Shown piece by piece: positions 44,096 to 52,899 of a stretch of 64,000 nt of DNA. The number at the start of each line of letters is the position of its first letter. The first letter of the stretch is position 1. Under the pieces are notes generated by a model that had not been told where the DNA came from, made no database searches, and saw only the letters and a list, made by a program, of their open reading frames with translations. The DNA comes from Solirubrobacter soli DSM 22325 (GTDB lineage: Bacteria > Actinomycetota > Thermoleophilia > Solirubrobacterales > Solirubrobacteraceae): positions 98,669 through 162,668 of the forward strand of contig NZ_KE384070.1 in the NCBI RefSeq assembly GCF_000423665.1, read 5' to 3'. The translations under genes were made by a program, and so were the position numbers.

Positions 44096-45806
44096 CTGAC
44101 ACCTTCTCGGGCGCGAAGCCGACGACGCGGCCCTTGTACACGAACGCCTGCACCCGCTCTCCGGGCTCGACGACCGGGACGAACGTGAGCCGGTTCAGCG
44201 GCACGGCGTCGGGGTCGTCGAGCTCGACGACGACGGGGTCGATCTTCGAGCGGACGAGCGTCTCCTGCACCGCGCCGACATGCTCACCCTCGAGCCCCGC
44301 AAGATTGACCGCCTTGGTCGACGGGCGTGGCAGCCAGGATGGCACCGCGAGCAACCGCCGGGTGACCTTGCTCGCGCCCGCCCGCCACGTTCCCGTGATG
44401 GCGTAGTCGTCACGGGCGAGCAGGTTGCGGTACGTCCGGTCGGGATCGCCGAGCGCGAGCATGCGCTGGACGCTCACCAGGCGCCGGTCGCGCGTACGCC
44501 CGACGATCGGGAAGCAGCACAGGACGCCGAGCGCCCACAGCACCACGGGCCCGATCGGCACCCAGTAGCGGCGCGACACGAACGACCCGGCGTAGCGCCG
44601 GCACTCCAGATTGCAGATGTCGAGCACCTTGCCGTCCTGGTACGTGAAGCAGCCGAGCCGGATGCGTTCATCGCACGGGTCCGGGCAAGGCGGGTTCAGC
44701 GCGTGGCAGACGCAATCGCGCACGTAGGCGACCACGAGCAGGACGAGCGTCTGGGAAGCCGTGACCAGCCGCTGCGAGTACGTGTCGCTGGACTCGTCCT
44801 CGCGCTGCGGTGAGCAGTCGACCTCTCCGAACTCGCGCGGCAGCTGGCACATCGAGCGCAGCGGGTCGCGCTGGTAGAGGTCCAGGACGGCGTCGTAGAG
44901 CTTGCAGATCCCGTCGCGCGCGTACGCGGAATCGGACCGCCGGATGTCCCCGAGCGCGGCCACCGCGGTCGCCTTCTGCTCCTTGGCCGAGAGGCGCTTG
45001 CCGAGCAGCTGCGTGAGGCTCGTCACGCACTCGAGCGCACGCACCGGGAACGTGCCCTCGACGGCCTGCGCGAGCGTGCAGCAGTCGCCGTCGCAACGAC
45101 AGACCCCGACGTCGAAGCACTCCACGACGCGCGTGGGTTCACAACCTGGCGGCAGGTCAGGCGACGAGACATAGCTCGTGCACCCGCAGGCCTGTGTCGA
45201 GCGCGACGCGCCACAGGTGCAGTTCCAGCCGGCGGCCGCCGTCGTCGCGGCGCCGCCGCAGTGGCAACCACCGCCGTTCCCGTTCCCGCAGGAGCACTTC
45301 GACGCGCCGTTGCCGTTGCCCGCGAGCGGTGTCACGGGGCGCACCGGCGACTCGCGATAGCGCAACGTGACGCACCAGTGCTCGTCCGTCGGGCAGCCCT
45401 TCGGAGGCCCTGTCTGTGGCGGATCGCAGACCGGAGCGGCGCGTTCGGCGTCGAGGCAGTCGCGGATCAGCTGCGCCACCGGGATCGACTGGGGTGACGG
45501 CACGACGAGGTCGCGCCCGCACGGGTCGAGCGCGTAGCCGGGCTGGAGCACGAGGCCGTCGCCGCAGTCCTCGCAGCCGACCTCGAGCCCGCAGACGACG
45601 CCCCAGCCGTGCAGGTAGCGGTTGTGCATGCGGTGCGCGTCGACCGCGTAGCGCTCGAGCGCCATCAGGTCGACCTCGGTCAGCACCTGGCCCGCGAAGA
45701 AGCGCGGCCGGACGAGCGACGCCAGACCCTGACAGGCGGGGCACGCGCACCCGGCGCCGTGCCCGGTGGACGTCGTGGTCGTGCGCGGGTGTTGGATCGC
45801 GGTCAT
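44079..45806 (-). CDS. Cysteine-rich eCIS fibre-like protein with one membrane-type helix
   Basis: 575 residues. Starts with CACPACQ, then the shared docking module (RPRFFAGQVLTEVDLMALERY...HNRYLHGWGVVCGLEV...LQPGYALDPCGRDLVV, about 33-110). A dense cysteine region (about 180-260: CSCGNGNGGGCHCGG, CTCG, CGC, CRCDGDCC) suggests metal binding or disulfides. A 20-residue hydrophobic helix (WVPIGPVVLWALGVLCCFPI, about 414-433) lies late in the chain. The C-terminus resembles small beta (PASTA-like) repeats, tentatively. May anchor the particle to a membrane. ATG at 45806 overlaps the upstream stop. Confidence 0.7.
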   Translation of the reverse strand: MTAIQHPRTTTTSTGHGAGCACPACQGLASLVRPRFFAGQVLTEVDLMALERYAVDAHRMHNRYLHGWGVVCGLEVGCEDCGDGLVLQPGYALDPCGRDLVVPSPQSIPVAQLIRDCLDAERAAPVCDPPQTGPPKGCPTDEHWCVTLRYRESPVRPVTPLAGNGNGASKCSCGNGNGGGCHCGGAATTAAAGWNCTCGASRSTQACGCTSYVSSPDLPPGCEPTRVVECFDVGVCRCDGDCCTLAQAVEGTFPVRALECVTSLTQLLGKRLSAKEQKATAVAALGDIRRSDSAYARDGICKLYDAVLDLYQRDPLRSMCQLPREFGEVDCSPQREDESSDTYSQRLVTASQTLVLLVVAYVRDCVCHALNPPCPDPCDERIRLGCFTYQDGKVLDICNLECRRYAGSFVSRRYWVPIGPVVLWALGVLCCFPIVGRTRDRRLVSVQRMLALGDPDRTYRNLLARDDYAITGTWRAGASKVTRRLLAVPSWLPRPSTKAVNLAGLEGEHVGAVQETLVRSKIDPVVVELDDPDAVPLNRLTFVPVVEPGERVQAFVYKGRVVGFAPEKVSDARRG

Positions 45807-48343
45807 GGCTGGTCGCTTTCGGTGATCGTGAACCAGCTCTCGAAGGTGCCGCCTTCGATCAAGTCGCCGGTCGGGCAGCGGCGGTAGAGCCCAGGGCCGA
45901 GGTGATTGCCGTCGAGCGCGCGCGGACCCTTGCTGCCGTCCAGGCGGGGCCCGTCGGCGAACGTGATGATCGCGTCGCCGCGCAGCACGACGAGATAGAT
46001 CCCGTCCGGGAAGCGGCGGGCCTCGCCGCGCGGGAGGATCTGCACGCCGAGCACGCTGTCCGGTGCGGGCTTGACTTCGAAGTCGTCCATCGAGCCGGGG
46101 TCGCACTCGCCCTTGATCAGGATCGGGTTGACCTCGGCGTGCAGGCCGGCCCAGTGGTAGCCGCTGAAGCCGCCGGGCAGCTGTTCCTCGACACGGAGGT
46201 AGACCGCGCACGTGATCTCGTCGAGCGTGTCGCCCTGCATCGGCTCGGTGAACGCGACGAGCAGCCCGTTGTGGCGCAGCCGATCGTGCTCGGGGGAGCC
46301 GGGCCGGAACCTCCCGCGGTGCGGCCAGTTGATCCCGTTGATCCGTGGCAGCTCCAGCAGCGGGAACTCGCCAGGGTCGCCCTTGTCGCCTTTCGGCCCC
46401 GGGTCTCCCTGTGGGCCCTTGTCGCCCTTGTCCCCCTTGGCGCCGGGGTCGCCCTTGTCGCCCTTTGGCCCTGGGTCTCCCTTGTCGCCTTTCGGCCCCG
46501 GGTCTCCCTTGTCGCCCTTGTCGCCGAGCGGCCCGCGCTCACCCGCCGGCCCGGGGTCGCCCTTGTCTCCCTTCGCGCCGGGGTCGCCCTTGTCGCCCTT
46601 GGGCCCGGGCGCACCGGGCGGGCCAGGCGCGCCGGTGCCGGCCGGGCGCTCGATCAGGCACTCCACCGCCGCGGCGAGCTGCGCCACGCTGGGCAGGATG
46701 ACCCGGTCCTTGGGGTCGAGCACGTCGTCGCTGAAGTCCGAGTCGAGCTTGTAGCCGGCGACGGTCGTGAGCACCACGCATTCGCCGGTCTCGCACGCCG
46801 GGCAGTCGGCGCCCTCGAGCCACGACCCGCAGTCGCGCTCGTCGACTTCGAGCACGGCGATTCCCGCGTGCAGCGCGTCGCCCGGCGGGCCGGCGTACTG
46901 GGCATAGAGCGTGCCGGCGTCGCCGATCGCGAGCATCGTCGGCCGCGCCCCGATCGGCACGGCCGGTCCCTCGGTCGCGCTGCCGGTCAGCATGGCCGCG
47001 ACCTCGAGCGTGCTCACGGAGCCTTTGTCCGCGGCGTCGCGCAGCGCGATCGCAAGCCACGTCCCGCCAGGCGACGCGACGGCGGCGACCGGCGTCTCCG
47101 CGAACGCGACCGCGGTGCCGGCGGGGGAGATCGCCGGCGTGGCGGTCAGATCGACGGCGAACAGCGCGACCTTCTTGGCCGCGGAGTCGACGACGGCGAG
47201 GCGGTCGCCGTTGACGGTCGCGAGCGCGTGCGGCGCGCCCCCGACCGGGATCGCGGTCGCGTTGGAGGCGTTCGCGGCGCGCACGAGCGTCAGATCGCCG
47301 TCGCCCTCGGCGGCGACGACCCATGCGTCGCCGCCGGCGATGACAGCGACGTCGGCCGGCCCGTCGCCGGTGGCGGCCGCCCCGAGCTTGGTCGCGACCG
47401 GGTCGGCGCCCGGCGCGTCGATCCCCGCGCCCCACGCGTGCACCTGCTTGGCTCCTGCGTCGAGCACCACGAGGCCTCCGCCAGGCCGCGCGGCGAGGCG
47501 CACCGCCCCCGATGGGGCGGCGGCCAGCGTTATCGTCGTCAGCGGCGTCGTCAGGTCGTCGCTCTTGAGGATCTCGACGGCCTTGGCCTGATCGAGCGCC
47601 AGGTACACGCGGTCGCCGTTCGCGCTGACCGCGATGTCGAGCGGCGCCGCCGGCAGGGTCCGCGACGAGAGCAGGACGTCGTTGTCGGTTGCGAACGCCA
47701 ACAGCGCCGGGCTGGTTCCGCCAACCACGACGTAGAGCCGTTTGTGCGCCGGATCGACCGCGATCCGCTCGACCGCCGCCACGTTGAGCGTGCAGTGCCA
47801 GCGCAGCACCGGCCGGCTCGTGCGGTCGACCGCCGGAGGATCGAGCAGGACCCCGAACTCGTATCCGTCGCGGATCCGGCTCGCCTGACAGGCGCTGTCG
47901 TCGCAGCCGCAGTCGTCGAACAGCGCGGGAACCTGCTCGCTCAGGCACTCGCGGTAGCGCAGGCACAGCTGGATGTCGTGGCCGTCCTCGTACGGCTTGT
48001 TCCCGTGCGCGACCTTCCAGGCATCGAGGATCAGATCGTGCAGCGGCACGACGTCTGGCGCCGTGACCAGGACCTCGTGCCCGCAGCAGTCGATCAAGGT
48101 GCCCGGCGCGACGATCACCATCCGATCCCGGCATGCGGCGTTCGGGTGCTCGGAGACCTCGAGCCCGCAGGCGATGCCGGCACCGTGCAGCTGTTGGTTG
48201 TGACGTCGCGCCTTCCCGAGCAGGTACTCCTGCTCGATCTCGAAGTCTTGCGTGAGCAGCAGCTTGCCCGTGAAGTAGCGGTTGCGGGCCAGCTGGGGCG
48301 CTTCGCATTCGGCGCAGTGATGACTGCCGACGATCGTTGACAC
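45803..48343 (-). CDS. eCIS fibre-like protein: docking module, beta-propeller, collagen-like stalk, tip
   Basis: 846 residues from the GTG at 48343, with AAAGGGG nine bases upstream; a longer frame to 48400 runs into the previous gene. Residues about 18-100 are the shared docking module (RNRYFTGKLLLTQDFEIEQEY...LHGAGIACGLEV). Residues about 185-520 form repeated blades (AVERIAVDPAHKRLYVVVGG; LDIAVSANGDRVYLAL) typical of a seven-bladed YVTN-like propeller. About 568-657 is a collagen-like stretch of some 30 Gly-X-Y triplets, then a 190-residue tip domain. Probably a receptor-binding fibre. Confidence 0.78.
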   Translation of the reverse strand: MSTIVGSHHCAECEAPQLARNRYFTGKLLLTQDFEIEQEYLLGKARRHNQQLHGAGIACGLEVSEHPNAACRDRMVIVAPGTLIDCCGHEVLVTAPDVVPLHDLILDAWKVAHGNKPYEDGHDIQLCLRYRECLSEQVPALFDDCGCDDSACQASRIRDGYEFGVLLDPPAVDRTSRPVLRWHCTLNVAAVERIAVDPAHKRLYVVVGGTSPALLAFATDNDVLLSSRTLPAAPLDIAVSANGDRVYLALDQAKAVEILKSDDLTTPLTTITLAAAPSGAVRLAARPGGGLVVLDAGAKQVHAWGAGIDAPGADPVATKLGAAATGDGPADVAVIAGGDAWVVAAEGDGDLTLVRAANASNATAIPVGGAPHALATVNGDRLAVVDSAAKKVALFAVDLTATPAISPAGTAVAFAETPVAAVASPGGTWLAIALRDAADKGSVSTLEVAAMLTGSATEGPAVPIGARPTMLAIGDAGTLYAQYAGPPGDALHAGIAVLEVDERDCGSWLEGADCPACETGECVVLTTVAGYKLDSDFSDDVLDPKDRVILPSVAQLAAAVECLIERPAGTGAPGPPGAPGPKGDKGDPGAKGDKGDPGPAGERGPLGDKGDKGDPGPKGDKGDPGPKGDKGDPGAKGDKGDKGPQGDPGPKGDKGDPGEFPLLELPRINGINWPHRGRFRPGSPEHDRLRHNGLLVAFTEPMQGDTLDEITCAVYLRVEEQLPGGFSGYHWAGLHAEVNPILIKGECDPGSMDDFEVKPAPDSVLGVQILPRGEARRFPDGIYLVVLRGDAIITFADGPRLDGSKGPRALDGNHLGPGLYRRCPTGDLIEGGTFESWFTITESDQP
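46370..46638 (-). repeat. Collagen-like Gly-X-Y coding repeat
   Basis: About 30 consecutive triplets, mostly GDK, GDP, GPK and GAK, encoded by near-identical 9- and 27-base units (CCCTTGTCGCC on the plus strand). Expected to form a rigid triple-helical stalk. Such tracts change length readily by slippage. Confidence 0.9.
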
Positions 48344-48365
48344 CGGTCGCGCCCCTTTCACATCC

Positions 48366-50498
48366 TCACTCGAGTCCTGTGTCCACACCGACGCGCGCAC
48401 GCAATCCGACCTGCGCGCGCGGTCGGGGTCCCAACCGCGGATCGGGGCCGACGACGACGCCGTCGCCGAGCCGCGCCTGTCCGGCTCGCGCCGGGGGCGG
48501 GACCTCGCCGATCACCGTGTCGAACCCGATCATGCTCTGCGTTCCGACGCGCATGCGCGGCTCAACCGCGGCGACGTCGACCACCGTGTGCGCCGGCTTG
48601 GCGAGCTCGGCGACGCGGCGGGCGCGGGCGAGCAGCCGATCGTCCTCGCGGGCGATCAGCAGCAACGAGAACCGGTGCGCGTACACGTGGAACGGGTCAC
48701 GCAGCGGGTCGTCGGTGTCGATCAGCTGGAACGAGCCGATCTCGCTGTACTCGTCGAGCTGCAGGCGGCGGACGATCGCCGACCCGTAGAGCTCGGTGTC
48801 ACCCAGCCGGCCTCGGCCCGCGATCGCCCAGCGGCGCAGCTTGTAATGCTCGAGCAACCGCACCTCGACCCCGCAGAAGAGCGAGACGAAGCGGCGGACG
48901 CCCTCGGGCGTGCCCCGCAGGCGGTACAGCGACGCCGCCTCGCGCAACAGCCGGCGACGGCGCGCGATCGGGATGCCCTCGTCGAACGCCAGTCCGACCC
49001 AGCCGGCCAGCCACGAGAGCACGTCGCGCTCGTCGGCCGGCGCCGCCAGAGGGTCGAAGAGCGCGGCGATGCGGTCGACCTGGCGGCCGACGGTCGCGCG
49101 CTGGGCGTCGAAGACCGCCAGGAAGCGTTCGAGGAAGTCGGCGCTGTCGGGGTCCGAGCGGAAGGCGCCGGGCAGGTGGTCGAGCGAGGTGCAACGCGGG
49201 AACTCGACCTCGACGTCGGCGATCTCCGGCGTGGCCGCGCCGTCGCTCGCGAAGCTCAACGCGAGCCAGAGGTAACGGCCCGGCTGGCCGGTCACCAGGC
49301 AATCCCACCCCGTGCCGTCGGTCACCGAGGCGGTCTGCCCGGTCGCCCACCGCGCCTCCGGCAGCGCGAGGATCTCGGCCGGTGTGAGCGGCGCCTCGGC
49401 GGTCAAGGTCTGCACGCGCACGGCTGTGCCCGCGGGCACGGAACCGGTGAGCGCGACCCGATGCCAGCGGCAGTTCGCGAGCCCGCTGTCCAGGGCGGTG
49501 CTGACGAAGCGACCGGTCTTGGGATAGCCGCCGCCGTTGCGCATCCTGACGACGCAGCAGCGGCTGCCGTCGACGGTCACGGCGTCGCCCCCGGCGTCGA
49601 AGGCCAGCCCGCGGACAGGCCCGTCGACCGGGGTGACGCCGACCGCGTTCCAGCCGCCACCGCCGTCACTGAGTACGCAGACGTCGCCACCCGCCCCGGC
49701 GACGCAGAGGTCGCCGTTGGGCGCGACCGCGACGGCCACGGGACAGAACACGTGGCGGCGGTCGTCGAGCGCGTCGACATCGGCGATGAACCCTGAGCGA
49801 TCGAGGATCCGCACCCTGACGCTGTCCTGCTGCAGCACGTAGACGCGCCCGTCGCCGTCGACCGCGACGGCCGTCGGATGGACGAGCCCGGGCACGCCAG
49901 GGCCCGCACCGTCGGTCGCCGCCAGATGGCGGCCGCATCCGTCGAGGAAGTGCACGAGCCCGTTCGCGCGGTCGGTCACCACCAGGCCGTCCGCTCGCGC
50001 GGCGACGCCCCAAGGCTCCCAGGTCTTGGCGGGCCAACCGTCACGCCGCGGCCTGATCCGGCGCACGGTGTCGCCGTCGACCTTCCATGGGCCGGCGACG
50101 CGCCGGATCGCGAGGCCCGCGCCGACGAGCACGACCAGGCGTCGCGCGGCGGCGTCCGCGACGACGACGTCGCCGCGGCGGCTGATCGCGATGTCGGTCG
50201 CGCCGGCGAGCTCGTCGAGGCACGGCAGCGGCGCGAACGCGAGTGCGCACGGGTCATAGCGCAGGACGCGGTTCCCGTCGCGGTCGAGCACGACGATCGT
50301 GCCGTCCGCCCCGGCCGCGACACCGACCGGCTCGCTCAGGCCGCCGAACGTCCCGGACGCGTCGGCGACAGGCTGCGGCGCGCCGGGAAGCGGCCGCAGG
50401 CGCACCACACCATCGTCGGTTTCCACGCCGATCGCAAGCAGCGGTTCGCCACGCCAGCCGGCGCGGCGGTCGAGCAGGAAATGCCGTGGGCCGGTCAT
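48366..50498 (-). CDS. Baseplate wedge protein gpI-like (Afp12 position) with N-terminal NHL propeller
   Basis: 710 residues. Residues about 20-340 carry NHL-type blades (EPVGVAAGADGTIVVLDRDGNRVLRYD; WGVAARADGLVVTDRANGLVHFLDG; HPTAVAVDGDGRVYVLQ). Residues about 443-570 match the P2 gpI tail family (FLERFLAVFDAQRATVGRQVDRI...LLREAASLYRLRGTPEGVRRFVSLFCG). The rest is a beta-rich tail with an Arg-rich end. gpI proteins link baseplate and fibres; here the propeller may add a ligand-binding face. ATG at 50498 overlaps the baseplate J stop. Confidence 0.85.
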   Translation of the reverse strand: MTGPRHFLLDRRAGWRGEPLLAIGVETDDGVVRLRPLPGAPQPVADASGTFGGLSEPVGVAAGADGTIVVLDRDGNRVLRYDPCALAFAPLPCLDELAGATDIAISRRGDVVVADAAARRLVVLVGAGLAIRRVAGPWKVDGDTVRRIRPRRDGWPAKTWEPWGVAARADGLVVTDRANGLVHFLDGCGRHLAATDGAGPGVPGLVHPTAVAVDGDGRVYVLQQDSVRVRILDRSGFIADVDALDDRRHVFCPVAVAVAPNGDLCVAGAGGDVCVLSDGGGGWNAVGVTPVDGPVRGLAFDAGGDAVTVDGSRCCVVRMRNGGGYPKTGRFVSTALDSGLANCRWHRVALTGSVPAGTAVRVQTLTAEAPLTPAEILALPEARWATGQTASVTDGTGWDCLVTGQPGRYLWLALSFASDGAATPEIADVEVEFPRCTSLDHLPGAFRSDPDSADFLERFLAVFDAQRATVGRQVDRIAALFDPLAAPADERDVLSWLAGWVGLAFDEGIPIARRRRLLREAASLYRLRGTPEGVRRFVSLFCGVEVRLLEHYKLRRWAIAGRGRLGDTELYGSAIVRRLQLDEYSEIGSFQLIDTDDPLRDPFHVYAHRFSLLLIAREDDRLLARARRVAELAKPAHTVVDVAAVEPRMRVGTQSMIGFDTVIGEVPPPARAGQARLGDGVVVGPDPRLGPRPRAQVGLRARVGVDTGLE

Positions 50499-52480
50499 GC
50501 GTAGCTCACCCGGAGCTCGGGCTCCAGCGGCTCGATCAGCTCGCCCGCGCCGATCGGCACGTCGCGGCAGAACGTCTGCCGGGCCCCGTCGAGCTCGACC
50601 AGCAGTTGGTTGTCCTTGACCCGGTCGACGCCGGGCGTGTCGAGCGCGAGCCGGTACAGGCTCGAGGCGTAGATCGTGCCGCCGAACGGCCAGCCTCCGG
50701 CGTCGTCGCCGCCGGTCAACGCGTGCAGCCACGTCTTGACGCGTTCGGCGAGCGTCGTCCGCACCGTCGCGAGGTCCGCATCGCCGCGGGCGACGATGTC
50801 ACCGCTGATCCGGATCTGCCGGTAGGTCGGGCCGACCGCGAAGACCTCGGTGGTCACGAGCCGGTGCAGGTTGAGGTACCGGCAGACCAACTGCAGGGTC
50901 GCCTCGCTCGGCTGCGGCGCGGCGCCGGGAATGCCGGGGACGATGATCACCGTCACCGTGCCGGGCACCTCGATGCCGGGGAAGCCAGGGTGGACCAGCG
51001 CGAGCGCGTGCGCGCGAGCGACCGGCGCCGGCGCTTCGAGCGACAATGCCTCGAAGTCCTCGGCGGTGACCGCGCGGCCGCGTGCCTTCAGCGCCGACGG
51101 GGCGCGCCGCTTGGCGTCCGCCACGCTCTCCTCGTCGGAACCGCCGGACGCGGCACGCGCGTTGATGACCGAGGCGACGCCGGCGGCCGTGGTCTGCAGC
51201 GTCGTGATCGACCCCGCGCCGACGTTGCCAGCCGCGCCGCCGCCGGCGAGGTAGGAGCGCGCGACGATCGAGGAGGCGGGCAGCCCCGCGTTGGCGACGG
51301 GGATCCGCCCGAAACGCCCGTCGCCGAACCTGACCTCGCCCGCGGCGCGGTCGAGCACGTAGTGCGGGTCGTCGGGCCCCGAGGCGAGGAAGTCGTCGAC
51401 CTCCTGCCACGGCTCGAAGCCTGAGCCCTCGTCGATCTCGAGCCGCAGGGCGGTGATCGTGATCTCGACGCCGTCCGAGCGTCGCACCTTGACCGGCCGC
51501 TCGAGCGCGACGACCGGTGCGGCGGAGAGCCGGAACGGTCCCTGGTCGGGCATCCCGTCGCTGCCGCCGAGAACGTCCTCGTCGACCGTCGTCGCCTGCA
51601 GCGCCGTGGCCGTGTTGGGCAGCACCTGCGCGAGCCGTGGCACGCGGTCGAACGCCGGCTCGATCAGCCGCAGCCGCAGCCAGAAGAGGTTCGCGGTCAC
51701 GGTGCCGACCACCGCCTTCCGCGGGCGGCCGGGCGGGGCGGCGACGACGATCCGGCCGGTGCGCAGCAGCGCCCAGGTCTCGTCGAGCTGTCGCTGGAGC
51801 GGCTCCCACGACGATCCGTCCCAGTACTCGTAGGCGAGCGTCGCGGGCGGCGGGACCGGTGCGCTCTCGAGCGCGACCTCGACGACCGGGCGCGCGAGCG
51901 GCTGCTCGGCGTAGAGCATCAACGTCAGCGGCTGTGACGTGAACGTCGCCGCCGGCGTGTCGAACCCGAGCAGCAGCGCACTGCCGTCGCGCGCGTGCGG
52001 TCCGAACGGATCGATGCCCTGGCCGTTGACCGCGTTGGCGGTCGTGACGTCGCGGTAGGCGATCGAGTCGTACACCTGGACGGCGGCCAGGCGGGGACCG
52101 ATCGCGACCAGCCCCTGCGGGAGCTCGAAGACCACGGGACCGCTCTCGCTGGTCGCCGCGACCTGTGTCCGCGCCGGCACGATCGCGTCGGCGTCGGCCT
52201 TCGCGGTGGTGAACGTGACGTCCACCTGCGCGGGCGTGGCGGGCTTGACGTCGATGCCGATCAGCTGCAGGAACTTGCGGTAGTTGCGCTCCGGCACCTG
52301 GTTGAGGCGGTAGAGCATCTGCTCGGCCAGCCACGCGTGCAGCTGCAGCAGCGCGATGCCGGGGTCGGTCTCGTTGTGATCGGTCCATTCCGGCGTGTAG
52401 CGCGGAATCAGCGAGCGCGCCTGCTCGAGCAGTTGGTCGAAACTGCGGTCGTCGAGGTTGGGTGCGTCGATGGCCATCAT
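50495..52480 (-). CDS. Putative baseplate assembly protein, gpJ-like (Afp11)
   Basis: 661 residues. The N-terminus IPRYTPEWTDHNETDPGIALLQLHAWLAEQMLYRLNQVPERNYRKFLQLIG is the classic opening of the eCIS/tail baseplate J family, used to place the start at 52480. A gpJ-like C-terminal region follows (RGRAVTAEDFEAL, VTVIIVPG). It forms the wedge ring that triggers sheath contraction. ATGA overlap with gp25 upstream and gpI downstream. Confidence 0.93.
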   Translation of the reverse strand: MMAIDAPNLDDRSFDQLLEQARSLIPRYTPEWTDHNETDPGIALLQLHAWLAEQMLYRLNQVPERNYRKFLQLIGIDVKPATPAQVDVTFTTAKADADAIVPARTQVAATSESGPVVFELPQGLVAIGPRLAAVQVYDSIAYRDVTTANAVNGQGIDPFGPHARDGSALLLGFDTPAATFTSQPLTLMLYAEQPLARPVVEVALESAPVPPPATLAYEYWDGSSWEPLQRQLDETWALLRTGRIVVAAPPGRPRKAVVGTVTANLFWLRLRLIEPAFDRVPRLAQVLPNTATALQATTVDEDVLGGSDGMPDQGPFRLSAAPVVALERPVKVRRSDGVEITITALRLEIDEGSGFEPWQEVDDFLASGPDDPHYVLDRAAGEVRFGDGRFGRIPVANAGLPASSIVARSYLAGGGAAGNVGAGSITTLQTTAAGVASVINARAASGGSDEESVADAKRRAPSALKARGRAVTAEDFEALSLEAPAPVARAHALALVHPGFPGIEVPGTVTVIIVPGIPGAAPQPSEATLQLVCRYLNLHRLVTTEVFAVGPTYRQIRISGDIVARGDADLATVRTTLAERVKTWLHALTGGDDAGGWPFGGTIYASSLYRLALDTPGVDRVKDNQLLVELDGARQTFCRDVPIGAGELIEPLEPELRVSYA

Positions 52481-52899
52481 GCGCTCTCGGCCGTCAGGCC
52501 CTCGGTCGCATAGAGCGGGTAGACGAGGTTGTGGACCGTGTTGTTCTCGACGATGCGGTAGTCGACGGAGATCGCGAGCAGCGTGCCCGAGCCGCCGCCG
52601 TCCTCGACGCGGACGTCGAGCACGTCGATGCGAGGCTCCCAGTCGGTCAGCGCCTCGTGGGCGGCGTGCGCCGCGGCGGCCCGGGTGGCGTTCGAGTCGC
52701 CCCGGAACAGGAGCTCGTGGACGCCACAGCCGACCAACGGGCGCATCACGCGTTCGCCGAGCGCGGTCGAGAGGACGAGCCAGATCGACTCGGCCACCTT
52801 CTGCTCGCCGGCCGACCAGGCCAGCGAGCCGGTGGCATCGGGCCGGATCGGGAACCGCCAGCCGGTCCCGAGGTACTCGCGACGATCAAACGGCGCCAC
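52477..52899 (-). CDS. gp25/GPW-like baseplate protein (Afp9)
   Basis: 140 residues from the GTG at 52899, preceded by CAGGAG; an upstream ATG (52929) lies deeper in the preceding gene and lacks a ribosome binding site. GTGWRFPIRPD...AESIWLVLSTALGERVMRP is the gp25 lysozyme-like (non-enzymatic) wedge signature. Initiates sheath attachment to the baseplate. Overlaps the upstream gene by 14 bases. Confidence 0.9.
   Translation of the reverse strand: MAPFDRREYLGTGWRFPIRPDATGSLAWSAGEQKVAESIWLVLSTALGERVMRPLVGCGVHELLFRGDSNATRAAAAHAAHEALTDWEPRIDVLDVRVEDGGGSGTLLAISVDYRIVENNTVHNLVYPLYATEGLTAESA

Noticed and set aside
46370..46638. Regular repeats that could suggest a CRISPR array or minisatellite
   Set aside because: The units are in frame and encode collagen-type Gly-X-Y triplets; no unique spacers of constant length.
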